Positions 27,139-35,340 of a DNA stretch of 64,000 bases are shown one piece after another (position 1 is the stretch's first letter; every line of letters starts with the position of its first letter). Where the stretch lies: positions 124,001 to 188,000 of the forward strand of contig NZ_CP109965.1 in assembly GCF_026725475.1 (NCBI RefSeq), in the 5' to 3' direction. The DNA comes from Catenovulum adriaticum. GTDB taxonomy: Bacteria > Pseudomonadota > Gammaproteobacteria > Enterobacterales > Alteromonadaceae. The notes under the pieces were generated by a model. The model ran no database searches. It was given only the letters and a program-made list of their open reading frames with translations, and was not told the origin of the DNA. A program made the translations under genes and the position numbers.

Positions 27139-27963
27139 TTAGCCTTTCTGCAAGGCTGCTTTTTCATTTTCGCTTTCGTTGGCATCATCCCATACATTTT
27201 GTTGCATAGATTGGCACGGAACGTCACACCGTGGAACCCCCACTTGTTTCGCCGGAACGCCTACAACTGTTGTATGAGGCGTTACATCACTCAGTACAAC
27301 ACTGCCTGCACCAATTTTAGCGTTGGCGCCAATTTCTATATTACCTAGTACTTTGGCGCCTGCGCCTATCATAACACCGTGGCGCACTTTAGGGTGACGA
27401 TCGCCCCCTTCATTTCCTGTGCCACCCAAAGTGACAGATTGTAAAATAGAAACATTGTCTTCAATTACTGCTGTTTCACCGACAACAATGCCGGTGGCAT
27501 GATCAAACATAACCCCTTTGCCAATTTTGCATGCAGGATGAATATCGACCGCCATTACCTGGCTATTGCGACTTTGAATGAAGGTTGCAAGATCTTTTCT
27601 ATCTTGCAACCATAAGTAGTGTGCCAGCCGGTGAATTTGGATAGCTTGAAAGCCTTTTAAATTTAGTAATACTGTTAAAAATGAATGAATAGCTGGGTCT
27701 CGTTCAAATACCGCTTGAATATCAAATGCGAGTGTTTCAATGGTATTTGGTTTTGACTGATAAAATTCGGCAAAAAGCTGCATTAATTTTTCAGCCGGCA
27801 TAACATCTGAAGCCATTTTTTGAGCAAATACAAATCCACAAGCTTGTGTTAAGTTATTATGTTGCAGTATACATAAACGGCTATAATCACTTAATAAAGG
27901 CTCGCTTGCTTGCATGGTTTGTGCTTCGGTTTTTATTTTTGACCAGATGTCATTACTCAACAT
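27139..27963 (-). CDS. cysE: Serine O-acetyltransferase
   Basis: Catalyses acetyl-CoA-dependent acetylation of L-serine, the first step of cysteine synthesis. The 274-residue protein has the N-terminal helical SATase domain followed by a left-handed beta-helix of hexapeptide repeats (about 140-245). It contains the active-site region FDHATGIVVGETAVIEDNVSIL with the catalytic Asp-His and GGTGNEGGDRHPKV. The C-terminal extension (NVWDDANESENEKAALQKG) lacks the terminal Ile typical of tight cysteine-synthase binding. It is monocistronic and divergent from the protease gene. Confidence 0.95.
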   Translation of the reverse strand: MLSNDIWSKIKTEAQTMQASEPLLSDYSRLCILQHNNLTQACGFVFAQKMASDVMPAEKLMQLFAEFYQSKPNTIETLAFDIQAVFERDPAIHSFLTVLLNLKGFQAIQIHRLAHYLWLQDRKDLATFIQSRNSQVMAVDIHPACKIGKGVMFDHATGIVVGETAVIEDNVSILQSVTLGGTGNEGGDRHPKVRHGVMIGAGAKVLGNIEIGANAKIGAGSVVLSDVTPHTTVVGVPAKQVGVPRCDVPCQSMQQNVWDDANESENEKAALQKG

Positions 27964-28071
27964 ATATATTCATTTTGCATTTATAGTTTCAATAGCGTCA
28001 GAATAAGGATGAGTGATGCATATATCAAGTGTAACGGGGCTAATAAAGGCGATAACTTGGAATTTAACTAG

Positions 28072-29199
28072 ATGACTCATCAATTTTGGCGACGCTTGAG
28101 TATAGTACTTATGGCACTTTGCGTTTTATCCGGTTTAGCAAATTGGCTGCTGTTTAACGCATGGCAACAAAATAGCACGAAAAACATACCCTTAAATACG
28201 GGCTCTATTAGTACTCAGCCCGAGCAAAAATGGGTGATGCCAGAACTAAATAGTTCATCTACCAGCAAGCAAATTAAAATAGCGTTACAACGTTGGAGTG
28301 AATTAAGACAAGATAACCCTGAATTAGCGAATAATTGGCAGCAAGCTTGGGTTAATCAAGCAACTATATGGCTTAGCGATAATCAAACATCAGTTTACCT
28401 TGCATTATTAACGGAATGGAAAGCAATTGCGCCTGATTTACTCGCGCTTAGCTTACTTGAATACAACTGGTATTTAACTCAAAACCAATTAGGGTTAGCG
28501 GCGGATATTATCTATTCAGTTATTGATCGTTTAGATGCAGGACAATACCGACAAGCACAGCTTAATAAACTGGTTCAATTGTTAAACCAAACCATGGAAA
28601 CAGTTTTGGCTCAGCAAAACTGTGAAACGATTCTTGAAACATTGCAAATGTTAGTTTGGTACGATGATAGTCAACCCGAGTATATTTATGCACTGAGCCA
28701 ATGCTATATACAACTTAATGAATTTAAACTGGCTCAGCAGCAACTCATCTATTTATTGGCCGATCCTCAATATCAAGAACAAGCGGAACAACTGATAGCT
28801 CAAATTGAGCGCTCTACGGATGAACCTGTTCCGTTAGCTAAGGCGGGTGAGCATTTTATTGTACAGGCAAAAATTAATCAAAATGCCAGCGTGGCCTTAA
28901 TGATTGACACCGGCGCTTCAGTTACCAGTTTAAGCCGCAATAAATTTGCGCAACTTAATTTAGGTTATCAAACGTTAGGTTATAGAACTTTATCAACGGC
29001 GGGCGGATTAACTCAAGCTGAATTGATTGAAGTTGAGACATTTTCGGTTGGTAACAAGCAGCTAAACGATTTTAAATTAGCGATTTTAGACATTGATTCA
29101 TTTGCCGGTAGTGATGGTTTGCTAGGAATGAATTTTTTATCTCGATTTCCATTTGTAATTGAGCAACAGCAAAAAAGGCTAAAATTCAGTAAAAAATGA
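28072..29199 (+). CDS. Membrane-anchored retropepsin-like aspartic protease
   Basis: A 375-residue protein. One N-terminal hydrophobic anchor (LSIVLMALCVLSGLANWLLF, about 9-28) leads into a helical TPR-like region (about 75-240). A single-domain aspartic protease follows (about 262-375), with the catalytic triplet in MIDTGASVTSLS and the hydrophobic-hydrophobic-Gly motif in GLLGMNFLSRFPF. Such proteins act as homodimers. The topology puts the protease domain in the periplasm. The substrate is unknown. Confidence 0.88.
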   Translation: MTHQFWRRLSIVLMALCVLSGLANWLLFNAWQQNSTKNIPLNTGSISTQPEQKWVMPELNSSSTSKQIKIALQRWSELRQDNPELANNWQQAWVNQATIWLSDNQTSVYLALLTEWKAIAPDLLALSLLEYNWYLTQNQLGLAADIIYSVIDRLDAGQYRQAQLNKLVQLLNQTMETVLAQQNCETILETLQMLVWYDDSQPEYIYALSQCYIQLNEFKLAQQQLIYLLADPQYQEQAEQLIAQIERSTDEPVPLAKAGEHFIVQAKINQNASVALMIDTGASVTSLSRNKFAQLNLGYQTLGYRTLSTAGGLTQAELIEVETFSVGNKQLNDFKLAILDIDSFAGSDGLLGMNFLSRFPFVIEQQQKRLKFSKK

Positions 29200-29207
29200 T
29201 CATCGTA

Positions 29208-29249
29208 GGGTGATTTACCCTGATTTTTAAATTTTTTATTTAAAAATCA
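29208..29249. repeat. Two adjacent hairpins between the protease gene and dapF
   Basis: GGGT-GATTT-ACCC (29208-29220) is followed directly by TGATTTTTAAAT and ATTTAAAAATCA, perfect 12-bp arms around TTTTT (29221-29249). Their position 9 bases after the protease stop codon suggests transcript-end structures, although the second stem is AT-only. Confidence 0.5.
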
Positions 29250-29345
29250 CCTAAAAAGTGGATATATTTTCGATTAGCTCTCGACTGTTTTGTCATTCCT
29301 TTGTATTTTGTACAGATTGAAAGTTAAAGATTAAGATAGAGCTTA

Positions 29346-30176
29346 ATGCAGCTAAATTTTACGAAAATGCATGGCTTAGGTAATGACTTTATGGTGGTGG
29401 ATAACATCACCCAAAATATTTATTTTTCGCCTGAGCAAATCACCAAATTAGCCAACCGAAACTTTGGTATTGGCTTTGACCAACTTTTAGTGGTTGAAGC
29501 ACCTTACGATCCTGAAATAGATTTTCATTATCGTATTTTTAATGCTGATGGCAGCGAAGTGCAACAATGTGGTAATGGCGCGCGCTGCTTTGCCCGTTTT
29601 GTTCGCTTAAAAGGCTTAACCAATAAAAACAAAATAGCGGTGAGTACGCAAAGCGGTAACATTGTTTTATATATTGAAAAAGACAATCAAGTTTCGGTTA
29701 ACATGGGAGTGCCTCAATTAGAGCCACAAAAAATCCCATTTAAAGCTAACCACCCCGAAAAAACGTATTTATTGCAAGCTGGTGAACGTAATTTGCTGGC
29801 TGGCGCTGTCTCTATGGGCAACCCACATTGTGTCTTAGAAGTCGAGGATGTTAATACTGCCGAAGTTGAAACACTAGGCCCTTTGCTTGAAAGTCATGAG
29901 CGTTTTCCTGAGCGAGCTAATATTGGTTTTATGCAGATTATCAATCGGGATTCAATTAAACTACGAGTGTTTGAGCGTGGTTCTGGTGAAACATTAGCCT
30001 GTGGTACTGGCGCTTGTGCAGCGGTTGTGGTTGGTATTTTACAAGGCAAGCTTAATAATCAAGTTGATGTTGAATTGCCTGGAGGTAAATTAAATATTAG
30101 CTGGCACGGTGAGGGTTCACCGGTGAAAATGACAGGTCCAGCGACCCATGTTTTTGATGGACAAATAAATTTATGA
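29346..30176 (+). CDS. dapF: Diaminopimelate epimerase
   Basis: Interconverts LL- and meso-diaminopimelate for lysine and peptidoglycan synthesis. Both catalytic cysteines are in conserved contexts: EVQQCGNGARCF (about residue 75) and ETLACGTGACAA (about residue 219). The N-terminus MQLNFTKMHGLGNDFMVVD is diagnostic, and 276 residues is full length. It is the first gene of dapF-DUF484-xerC and overlaps the next gene by 4 bases. Confidence 0.97.
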   Translation: MQLNFTKMHGLGNDFMVVDNITQNIYFSPEQITKLANRNFGIGFDQLLVVEAPYDPEIDFHYRIFNADGSEVQQCGNGARCFARFVRLKGLTNKNKIAVSTQSGNIVLYIEKDNQVSVNMGVPQLEPQKIPFKANHPEKTYLLQAGERNLLAGAVSMGNPHCVLEVEDVNTAEVETLGPLLESHERFPERANIGFMQIINRDSIKLRVFERGSGETLACGTGACAAVVVGILQGKLNNQVDVELPGGKLNISWHGEGSPVKMTGPATHVFDGQINL

Positions 30177-30877
30177 GTGAAGCACAACCTGAATCAAACA
30201 CAATAACAGAAGCCGATGTTTTAGCTTATTTAAATGAACACCCTGACTTTTTAAATAATCACCCAGAGCTTTTAAGTAAAATGGAACTGGCGCATTATAA
30301 CGGCGGCACTATTTCTTTGGTTGAGCGTCAATTACAAATATTACGTAATAAAACGTCAATGCAAGAAAAAGACATTGCAAAGCTAATTGCTACGGCCAAG
30401 CATAACGAGCACATTTATAAAGCTTTTATGAATTTATATATGTCGTTAATAGAATGTCCAGATAGCGAGCAAATGATATATTTGTTGCGCGCCATCTTAC
30501 TTGAGCAAATTGAACTTGATGGAATGAAGTTAGTTTTATTTATTGCAAGTAGTGATGAACATACCGCTAAATTGGTTGAACCCAGAAATTTATATCAAGA
30601 TGTATTAGTCTCACGCCTAGCGAAAGATGATTACTACTTTGGTCGATTGAAAAAGCAAGAGCAAGCTTTATTTTTTAATGAAGAACAAGCGATTAAATCT
30701 GTGGCCCTGATTCGGTTAGGCGGACAAAAAGATATGGGTATTTTGGCGTTTGGCAGCATTGATGAACAGCACTTTCAAGGTGACATGGATACTTTATTTT
30801 TAGCACCCATGGTTAAATTGATTAATCGTTTACTGCTTGATTTTTCAACAGATGAAAAAGCGGTAGAATTGGCATGA
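30173..30877 (+). CDS. DUF484 family protein
   Basis: A 234-residue protein with the family N-terminus (EADVLAYLNEHPDFLNNHPELLSKMELAHYNGGTISLVERQLQILRNK) and a C-terminal GAF-like domain (about 85-220). DUF484 proteins almost always lie between dapF and xerC in gammaproteobacteria, as here, with 4-base overlaps on both sides. The biochemical function is not established. Confidence 0.93.
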   Translation: MSEAQPESNTITEADVLAYLNEHPDFLNNHPELLSKMELAHYNGGTISLVERQLQILRNKTSMQEKDIAKLIATAKHNEHIYKAFMNLYMSLIECPDSEQMIYLLRAILLEQIELDGMKLVLFIASSDEHTAKLVEPRNLYQDVLVSRLAKDDYYFGRLKKQEQALFFNEEQAIKSVALIRLGGQKDMGILAFGSIDEQHFQGDMDTLFLAPMVKLINRLLLDFSTDEKAVELA

Positions 30878-31776
30878 GTCATTCGTTGGTAGTTGATTAT
30901 CTAGATGCTTTTTATGACTATCTACAAGGGGAAAAGCGGTTATCTGAAAATACGCTAACAACTTACCAACGACAATTAACTGCAATTTTTGAAAAGCGTT
31001 CAAACCTAAGTCTAGCCGAGCTTGATGTGCAATTTGTTCGCTTAGTTTTAACTCAAGCAAAAGCGGCAAAACTTAGTGCCAGTAGCATTAATTTACGGTT
31101 ATCAAGTTTACGTGCTTTTTGTCAATTTTTAATTAAAAAAAAAGCACTGGCGTTTAATCCTGCACAAGCTATTAATGCACCTAAATTGGACAAGCGTTTA
31201 CCAAAAAACTTGGATGTTGACCAAATCAATCAATTGTTAGATCAGTCTAATAATCAAGTGGATTTAAATCTGCGTGATAATACTATGCTAGAGCTAATGT
31301 ATAGCTCGGGTTTGAGGTTAGCTGAAGTGATAGCGATTGATCTAGAGGATATTCAATGGAATGAAAAAACCGTAACAGTTCAAAAAGGTAAAGGGGGTAA
31401 ACCTCGTATTATTCCTGTCACCCAAACTGCGCTCGACAAGCTAACGACTTGGCTACAAACTCGACTAAAATATTGTAATACTAAAACGGACGATGCTATT
31501 TTTATTAGCACTAGAGGAACCCGTTTAACCCCAAGATATATAAGAGAAAGAATAAAACAAGCTGGAATAAAAACAGGGTTAGACGTTCATTTAAATCCTC
31601 ATAAAATGCGCCACTCTTTTGCAACTCACATGCTTGAAGGCAGTCAAGATTTAAGAGCTGTACAAGAAATGTTAGGTCACCAAAACTTGTCGACAACACA
31701 AATTTACACTCATTTAGATTTTGAGCACCTTGCCAAAATTTATGATCAAACCCACCCAAGAGCAAAGCGTAAGTAA
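30874..31776 (+). CDS. xerC: Tyrosine recombinase XerC
   Basis: Site-specific recombinase that, with XerD, resolves chromosome dimers at dif. The N-terminal SAM-like DNA-binding domain (about 1-90) precedes the catalytic domain. The conserved residues are visible: Arg in YSSGLRLAEV, Lys in QKGKGGKPR, His and Arg in HKMRHSFATHML, His in LGHQNLSTTQ and the nucleophile Tyr in QIYTHL. At 300 residues it is full length. It is the third gene of the dapF operon; the usual next gene, yigB, is displaced 1.85 kb downstream. Confidence 0.96.
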   Translation: MSHSLVVDYLDAFYDYLQGEKRLSENTLTTYQRQLTAIFEKRSNLSLAELDVQFVRLVLTQAKAAKLSASSINLRLSSLRAFCQFLIKKKALAFNPAQAINAPKLDKRLPKNLDVDQINQLLDQSNNQVDLNLRDNTMLELMYSSGLRLAEVIAIDLEDIQWNEKTVTVQKGKGGKPRIIPVTQTALDKLTTWLQTRLKYCNTKTDDAIFISTRGTRLTPRYIRERIKQAGIKTGLDVHLNPHKMRHSFATHMLEGSQDLRAVQEMLGHQNLSTTQIYTHLDFEHLAKIYDQTHPRAKRK

Positions 31777-31784
31777 ATCGTTTT

Positions 31785-32036
31785 TAGCTAACCTCAACTC
31801 GGCTTAAAATGTATTCTAACTAATTGAATTATTTAGCTTTGTAGCGCTGTATGGTTTCTAGCAATATTTTTTGCGTGGACAAAATAAATTCACGTGTCAA
31901 TGGCTAGCCTCGGCTTTAGTTCCAGCGACGCTCTACCTGCCCCATCCGCGGGGGCGTATTGCAAGGGAATTTAAAACAGTCCCCGTGACAAAAGAGCGTT
32001 TGACACATATTCCTTAAACCGAGTTGAGGCTAACTA
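31785..32036. mobile_element. 252-bp MITE-like element with about 23-bp terminal inverted repeats
   Basis: The left end begins TAGCTAACCTCAACTCGGCT and the right end finishes CGAGTTGAGGCTAACTA; the arms match over about 23 bases with three mismatches. It starts 8 bases after the xerC stop codon. The interior is noncoding and more GC-rich than its surroundings (CGACGCTCTACCTGCCCCAT, then CCGCGGGGGCG), unlike the flanking AT-rich DNA. No transposase and no clear target duplication are visible. The 32037-32207 stretch that follows shows no gene. Confidence 0.65.
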
Positions 32037-32207
32037 TCTTTATCACTGGTTAGTTTAGTTGAGCTAGTAGTCAAAATAACGCTCGGTAAATATTACATTT
32101 CGTTATGAAACTCTTACCCTAAGAATTTAGCTTATATATTCCCATTGAATTAAAATAGTTTTATATTTTTGATTTAAAATCAGTAGTTTAATGTTTATTT
32201 TTTAAAG

Positions 32208-32223
32208 TTGGCACAAACTTAGC
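32208..32223 (+). promoter_or_regulatory. Sigma54-like -24/-12 promoter before the stress cluster
   Basis: TTGGCAC, five bases (AAACT), then TAGC. The -24 element is exact, and the -12 GC is present and correctly spaced by 12, with one mismatch in TTGC. It lies about 80 bases before the DUF1328 start codon. No activator site has been identified. Confidence 0.5.
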
Positions 32224-32313
32224 AATACCTATTCTGACGATTAAAGAGCTGTAAAATTAATTAAATCTCGAACTAGTTTGTTTTGAGTTAAATTAAAAGC
32301 GAAGGAGAATATT

Positions 32314-32490
32314 ATGTTAGGTTGGAGTCTAGTTTTTTTAGTTGTTGCACTAATTGCTGGTGTATTAGGTTTTACTGGGGTGGCAGGTGCTGCAGCCGGA
32401 ATTGCAAAAATTTTATTTTTTGTTTTTGTCGTATTGTTGGTTATTTCATTAATTGCAAATGCAGTTAGAGGTCGACCACCGAAATTATAA
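32314..32490 (+). CDS. DUF1328 family small membrane protein (YtjA-like)
   Basis: A 58-residue protein found by reading the gap. It starts MLGWSLVFLVVALIAG, with a GGAG ribosome-binding site 8 bases upstream. Two hydrophobic helices (about 3-24 and 31-50) are joined by a Gly/Ala-rich turn (FTGVAGAAAGIAK), and the tail is basic (NAVRGRPPKL). This is the UPF0391/DUF1328 pattern; members are small stress-associated inner-membrane proteins of unknown function. It is first in a cluster with the undecad-repeat protein and Dps. Confidence 0.93.
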   Translation: MLGWSLVFLVVALIAGVLGFTGVAGAAAGIAKILFFVFVVLLVISLIANAVRGRPPKL

Positions 32491-32533
32491 GCGAAGGATT
32501 AAATGTTTTAACAAAAGGTTTTAAGGAGACAAA

Positions 32534-32890
32534 ATGAAAATTTCAATATTAGCAAAATCAGTGGGCTTAGCTACCATATTAAGCATGTCAGCATTAGCTT
32601 ATGCAGAGCATCATGAGAGTGAGCTTAAGCAATATCAAGACGAAGTGGAAAATACTTGGAACGATAGCAAGGATGCTAGCGAAGAGATGGCAGAAGATAC
32701 AGAAGACGCAATGGAAGATGCTAGAGAAGACACCGCAGACGCCATGGAAGATGCTAGGGAAAACACCGAAGATGCATTGGAAGATGCTAGAGAAAACACC
32801 GAAGAAGCAATGGAAGATACAGGTAATCAAATGGAAGACTGGTGTGAAGACGCTAAAGAAAATGCGGATGCTGAAGATACGGATTGTTAA
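32534..32890 (+). CDS. Secreted acidic undecad-repeat protein (LEA/apolipoprotein-like)
   Basis: A 118-residue protein with a signal peptide ending LAYA (residue 24), behind a strong AAGGAG ribosome-binding site. Residues 49-103 are five tandem 11-residue repeats of consensus (M/L)EDAREnTeDA, highly acidic with few hydrophobic residues, like group 3 LEA proteins or amphipathic apolipoprotein helices. Two cysteines follow (104 and 118, the last residue). The mature product should be periplasmic, strongly negatively charged and possibly disordered until bound. The setting between DUF1328 and Dps suggests a stress or desiccation role, which is inferred. Confidence 0.85.
   Translation: MKISILAKSVGLATILSMSALAYAEHHESELKQYQDEVENTWNDSKDASEEMAEDTEDAMEDAREDTADAMEDARENTEDALEDARENTEEAMEDTGNQMEDWCEDAKENADAEDTDC
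32678..32842 (+). repeat. Five 33-bp tandem repeats encoding undecads
   Basis: The DNA repeats with a 33-base period, visible as recurring GAAGATGCTAG(A/G)GA blocks within the acidic protein gene. The repeats also create long open frames in other phases, which are shadows. Confidence 0.75.
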
Positions 32891-33016
32891 CAGTGTTTGT
32901 ATTAATTTTAGTCAATCGACTTTTGATAAATTTATTCGGTTGTAAGTTGTTTAAGCAACCTTATAAGTTTATCCAAAGTCATTATTAACAATTTTTATAA
33001 TTAAAAAAGGGTCATT

Positions 33017-33487
33017 ATGACAAACATTGATATCGGTATTAGCTCAGAAAATAGAACTCAAATTGCAGATGGTTTAAAGCGCTTATTAGCTGATTCTTAC
33101 ACTCTGTATTTACAGACTCATAATTTCCATTGGAATGTAACTGGGCCTTTATTCAGAGAGCTACATTTAATGTTTGAAGAGCATTACACAGAGTTAGCTG
33201 AAGCAGTTGATGATATTGCAGAGCGAATTAGAACTCTGGATGTGGTTGCGCCTGGTACTTATAAAGAGTTTTCTAAACTAAGCTCAGTCAAAGAAGTTGA
33301 CGGTGTGCCATCAGCAAATGAAATGGTTGATATTTTAACGCAAGGTCATGAGCAAGTCGTAAGAACAGCTCGCGAAGTTTTAGCATTAGCAAATGAAGCA
33401 AGTGACGAATCATCAAGCGCCTTGGTCTCAGACAGAATGAGAATACATGAAAAAACGGCTTGGATGTTAAGAGCAACTCGCCAATAA
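33017..33487 (+). CDS. dps: Dps-family DNA-binding/ferritin-like protein
   Basis: A 156-residue four-helix ferritin-like protein. The ferroxidase signature is intact: THNFHWNVTGPLFRELHLMFEEHYTELAEAVDDIAERIRTL provides the inter-subunit His, Asp and Glu ligands. Dps dodecamers oxidise and store iron using hydrogen peroxide and protect DNA. The N-terminus is short with few basic residues, so DNA binding may be weak. It is followed by a strong terminator and lies 126 bases after the undecad-repeat gene. Confidence 0.95.
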   Translation: MTNIDIGISSENRTQIADGLKRLLADSYTLYLQTHNFHWNVTGPLFRELHLMFEEHYTELAEAVDDIAERIRTLDVVAPGTYKEFSKLSSVKEVDGVPSANEMVDILTQGHEQVVRTAREVLALANEASDESSSALVSDRMRIHEKTAWMLRATRQ

Positions 33488-33537
33488 TTTCATTCAATTT
33501 ATTCGACAGTAATTTGGAAATGAAAAAACATCAGGCT

Positions 33538-33562
33538 AAAAGGCGTATTTATTACGCCTTTT
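33538..33562 (+). terminator. Rho-independent terminator after dps
   Basis: AAAAGGCGTA and TACGCCTTTT are perfect 10-bp arms around TTTAT, followed by further T residues. Confidence 0.93.
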
Positions 33563-33630
33563 TTGTTTTGTGGTTTTCCTTTAAATAAAATTATTTTATG
33601 CTGGCACTAAATTTTAATTAGTGAGTCAGT

Positions 33631-34332
33631 ATGCTAACCATTTATAAAAGCTTTCCTCAAGTTTTAGCCATTAGTTTTGATTTGGATGATACTTTGTATG
33701 ACAACATGCCGATCATTCAAGCCGCAGAAAATAAGCTATTAAATTATATCATTGAAAAATTTCCAGCTTTTTCTGAATTAGATGAGGTAACGTGGCAGCA
33801 TAAAAAGTCTCTATTTACGCAAAAAAACCAGCGTTTGGCACATGATGTGTCATTGTTAAGAAAACACTTTTTAACGGATCTTTTGGTTTCAGCTAATGTA
33901 GCTAAAGCATCGTCAAGTGCGCTGCAGGCATATGAATATTTTCATCAGCATAGAAATAATTTTATGGTTGCGCCAAGCTGTATTGAACTTTTATATAAAA
34001 TGAAACAAAAAGTACCATTAATTGCAATTACTAATGGCAATGCTGACCCTGATTTAATTGGTTTATCCGGTATTTTTGATGCGGTTATTCGCCCGCAAAA
34101 TGAATTGCTAATGAAGCCAGATAAAGCCATATTTGAACTCGGTAGTAAGCAACTTAATATTCCTGCTAAAAATATTGTCCATGTCGGAGATAGCCATATT
34201 ACAGACGTACAAGGGGCAATTAACTCAAATATGATTGCAGGTTGGTTTAATCCAAGTAAGGTGGCGTTTCCTGGGGCTGTATTGCCAGAATTTGAATACA
34301 CTAACACCGAAGATCTGCTAAATTTAATATAA
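33631..34332 (+). CDS. HAD-superfamily phosphatase, YigB-like
   Basis: A 233-residue HAD hydrolase. Motif I is FDLDDTLYDN (about 17-26), motif II is ITNGNAD, and motifs III/IV are KPDKAIF and HVGDSHITDVQGA. In enterobacteria YigB dephosphorylates the riboflavin precursor 5-amino-6-(5-phosphoribitylamino)uracil and is encoded directly after xerC. Here the same gene order is preserved apart from the intervening MITE-like element and stress genes, which supports the assignment. Confidence 0.87.
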   Translation: MLTIYKSFPQVLAISFDLDDTLYDNMPIIQAAENKLLNYIIEKFPAFSELDEVTWQHKKSLFTQKNQRLAHDVSLLRKHFLTDLLVSANVAKASSSALQAYEYFHQHRNNFMVAPSCIELLYKMKQKVPLIAITNGNADPDLIGLSGIFDAVIRPQNELLMKPDKAIFELGSKQLNIPAKNIVHVGDSHITDVQGAINSNMIAGWFNPSKVAFPGAVLPEFEYTNTEDLLNLI

Positions 34333-34393
34333 GATTCTATATCTATTAGCCAAAGTTATACTACACAATCACACCTCATAAAATAGGACGATT

Positions 34394-35230
34394 ATGAATG
34401 CAAAAGATTATGCAATAAAAGCGCAGGGGTCATTTGTTTTACCTGATGTGTGTTTTAAAGTTCGACAATTAATGGAAGACGAACGCTCGAGTGCGGCAGA
34501 CTTTGCGAATGTCATTAGCTTAGATCCGTCAATGGCGTCTCGGTTATTGCAAATTGCGAATAGTGCGATTTACAATTTTCGTAGCCAAGTGAGCACCATT
34601 TCAAAGGCAGTAACTTTGGTTGGTACTCAAGCCATTTATAATATGATGCTGATTGATGTAGCAACAACTGCATTTAAACATTTTATGACACCTTCAATTG
34701 ATTTAAAGCAATTTTGGATCTCAAGTATATCAACTGGCTTAATTAGCAAAAATCTGGCATTTCACGCTGGCGTAAAAGATATTGAAAGAATGTTTGTGGT
34801 TGGATTACTCCATAATTTTGGCGCATTAATTGTTGCCAAAGTTAATCCCACTGCTGCAGACAAATGCACACAACAAAGCTTAAATTGTGAACCTACTCAA
34901 GCTCAACAAGCGGTTTTAGGCTTTACTTATGCACAAGTCACTGCGGAGTTATTAACGCTTTGGAAAATTCCAGAAAAAATTATTATCCCAATTGCCAATT
35001 ACCCTCAAGCAAAGCAAATGCAGGTGGGGCAGGATGCTAAATTATTATATTTGGCACATAGGTTAGCACTGGGTTTGCAGTTCACAGAACAATACCCCAT
35101 AGAGTCAGAGCAAAACTTAAACCTGTGTCAGCAATTAAAGATAAAGCCGGCAGATCTTGAGCCAGCGGTTCAGCTAGCGAGTATTGAAGTTGAGAAGGTT
35201 TTGTTATCAATGCGGCTTAAGCTATATTAA
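34394..35230 (+). CDS. HDOD domain protein
   Basis: A 278-residue protein consisting mainly of an HDOD domain (about 10-210): FVLPDVCFKVRQLMEDERSSAADFANVISLDPSMASRLLQIANSA is typical. HDOD proteins are degenerate HD-domain signalling proteins lacking phosphohydrolase ligands. No partner domain such as GGDEF or a receiver is attached. The output is unknown; some members act in chemotaxis or stress regulation. Confidence 0.9.
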   Translation: MNAKDYAIKAQGSFVLPDVCFKVRQLMEDERSSAADFANVISLDPSMASRLLQIANSAIYNFRSQVSTISKAVTLVGTQAIYNMMLIDVATTAFKHFMTPSIDLKQFWISSISTGLISKNLAFHAGVKDIERMFVVGLLHNFGALIVAKVNPTAADKCTQQSLNCEPTQAQQAVLGFTYAQVTAELLTLWKIPEKIIIPIANYPQAKQMQVGQDAKLLYLAHRLALGLQFTEQYPIESEQNLNLCQQLKIKPADLEPAVQLASIEVEKVLLSMRLKLY

Positions 35231-35295
35231 GTTTCCGGCGCCAGTGAACCTTTGTCTTATTTTTTAGCCCAAACAAAGGTAAATAAATACGCTCT

Positions 35296-35320
35296 AGCGG
35301 GAGCCGCTCTAGTTGTTTTT
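35296..35320 (+). terminator. Weak terminator after the HDOD gene
   Basis: AGCGG-GAG-CCGCT followed a few bases later by a T-rich run (GTTTTTTAG) between convergent HDOD and djlA genes. The stem is only 5 bp. Confidence 0.35.
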
Positions 35321-35340
35321 TAGTTTTAGTTATCTCATCC

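Noticed and set aside
32601..32945. Long open frames overlapping the undecad-repeat gene on both strands
   Set aside because: They arise from the 33-bp repeats and encode Trp/Lys-rich or Phe-rich low-complexity products without a suitable start context; the secreted acidic reading frame has the ribosome-binding site and signal peptide.
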